Positions 63,994 to 64,000 of a stretch of DNA of 64,000 nucleotides are shown here, in pieces. Source of the stretch: Mesorhizobium sp. CU3. GTDB taxonomy: Bacteria; Pseudomonadota; Alphaproteobacteria; Rhizobiales; Rhizobiaceae. The position numbers were made by a program, and so were the translations under genes. Where the stretch lies: assembly GCF_006442965.1 (NCBI RefSeq), contig NZ_VFWX01000008.1, positions 186,001 through 250,000 of the forward strand, given 5' to 3'. The notes under the pieces are model-generated. The model was not told the DNA's origin. It did not search any database and saw nothing but the letters and a program-made list of their open reading frames with translations. Numbering within the stretch: position 1 is the stretch's first letter; the number at the start of each line of letters is the position of its first letter.

Positions 63994-64000
63994 CAATCTG

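Overview
The window is high-GC alphaproteobacterial DNA. It most likely comes from Mesorhizobium or a close Phyllobacteriaceae relative. Evidence: a CcrM-type (GANTC) methyltransferase beside mutY, the cluster smc / DsbA-like / DUF721 / mutY / HAD / ccrM, the cluster ctaB-coxF-ctaG-ctaE ... SURF1-ispH-thrB-rnhA, a small DUF680-like secreted protein (a family I associate with Mesorhizobium), and several palindromic intergenic repeats of the rhizobial RIME type. The genus is inferred from gene content; no search was run.

Left part (1-36.5 kb) looks accessory. It starts with a DegP-type protease and a ClC channel, then small genes (DUF4336, a ribbon-helix-helix-like protein, a CxxC protein). From 5.4 to 14.1 kb lies a redox and signalling block: anti-sigma/ECF sigma pair, periplasmic cupredoxin, cytochrome b561, PepSY protein, OmpR-type two-component system, and a convergent three-gene operon encoding a covalent-FMN protein, its ApbE flavin transferase and an RnfD-ferredoxin-reductase fusion. 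An exported creatininase-family protein follows. At 15.6-20.5 kb an ArsR repressor with the BigR/SqrR cysteine pair is divergent from DUF2892 and RND-efflux genes. At 21.2-24.9 kb an EmrAB-like pump is fused by overlaps to a quinone reductase, followed by an orphan soluble histidine kinase.

At 26-35 kb there is a co-directional run: two alpha/beta hydrolases, an isochorismatase-type hydrolase and a cupin, then four paralogous AraC-family regulators and an MFS carrier. Between regulators 2 and 3 sit a hypothetical gene, a strong candidate trans-acting small RNA (an anti-Shine-Dalgarno loop plus a perfect intrinsic terminator) and the DUF680 gene. This regulator/sRNA array and the FMN/RnfD-FNR module are the most interesting parts of the window.

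Right part (36.8-64 kb) is mostly core genome: chromosome segregation and repair (smc, mutY, ccrM), threonine synthesis (thrC, thrB), an M16 peptidase, a c-di-GMP protein with a degenerate GGDEF motif, envelope redox proteins, rnhA, ispH, and the end of the cytochrome c oxidase operon (ctaB to ctaE) with SURF1. Genes there often overlap by 1-4 bases, which implies translational coupling. Four dispersed repeat families are visible: a 53-bp core at 7.0, 21.0 and 35.4 kb; RIME-like elements at 35.5 and 55.7 kb; a palindromic pair at 30.9 and 61.2 kb; and a 157-bp palindromic element at 53.3 kb. I recognised no rRNA, tRNA, CRISPR array or intact insertion sequence.
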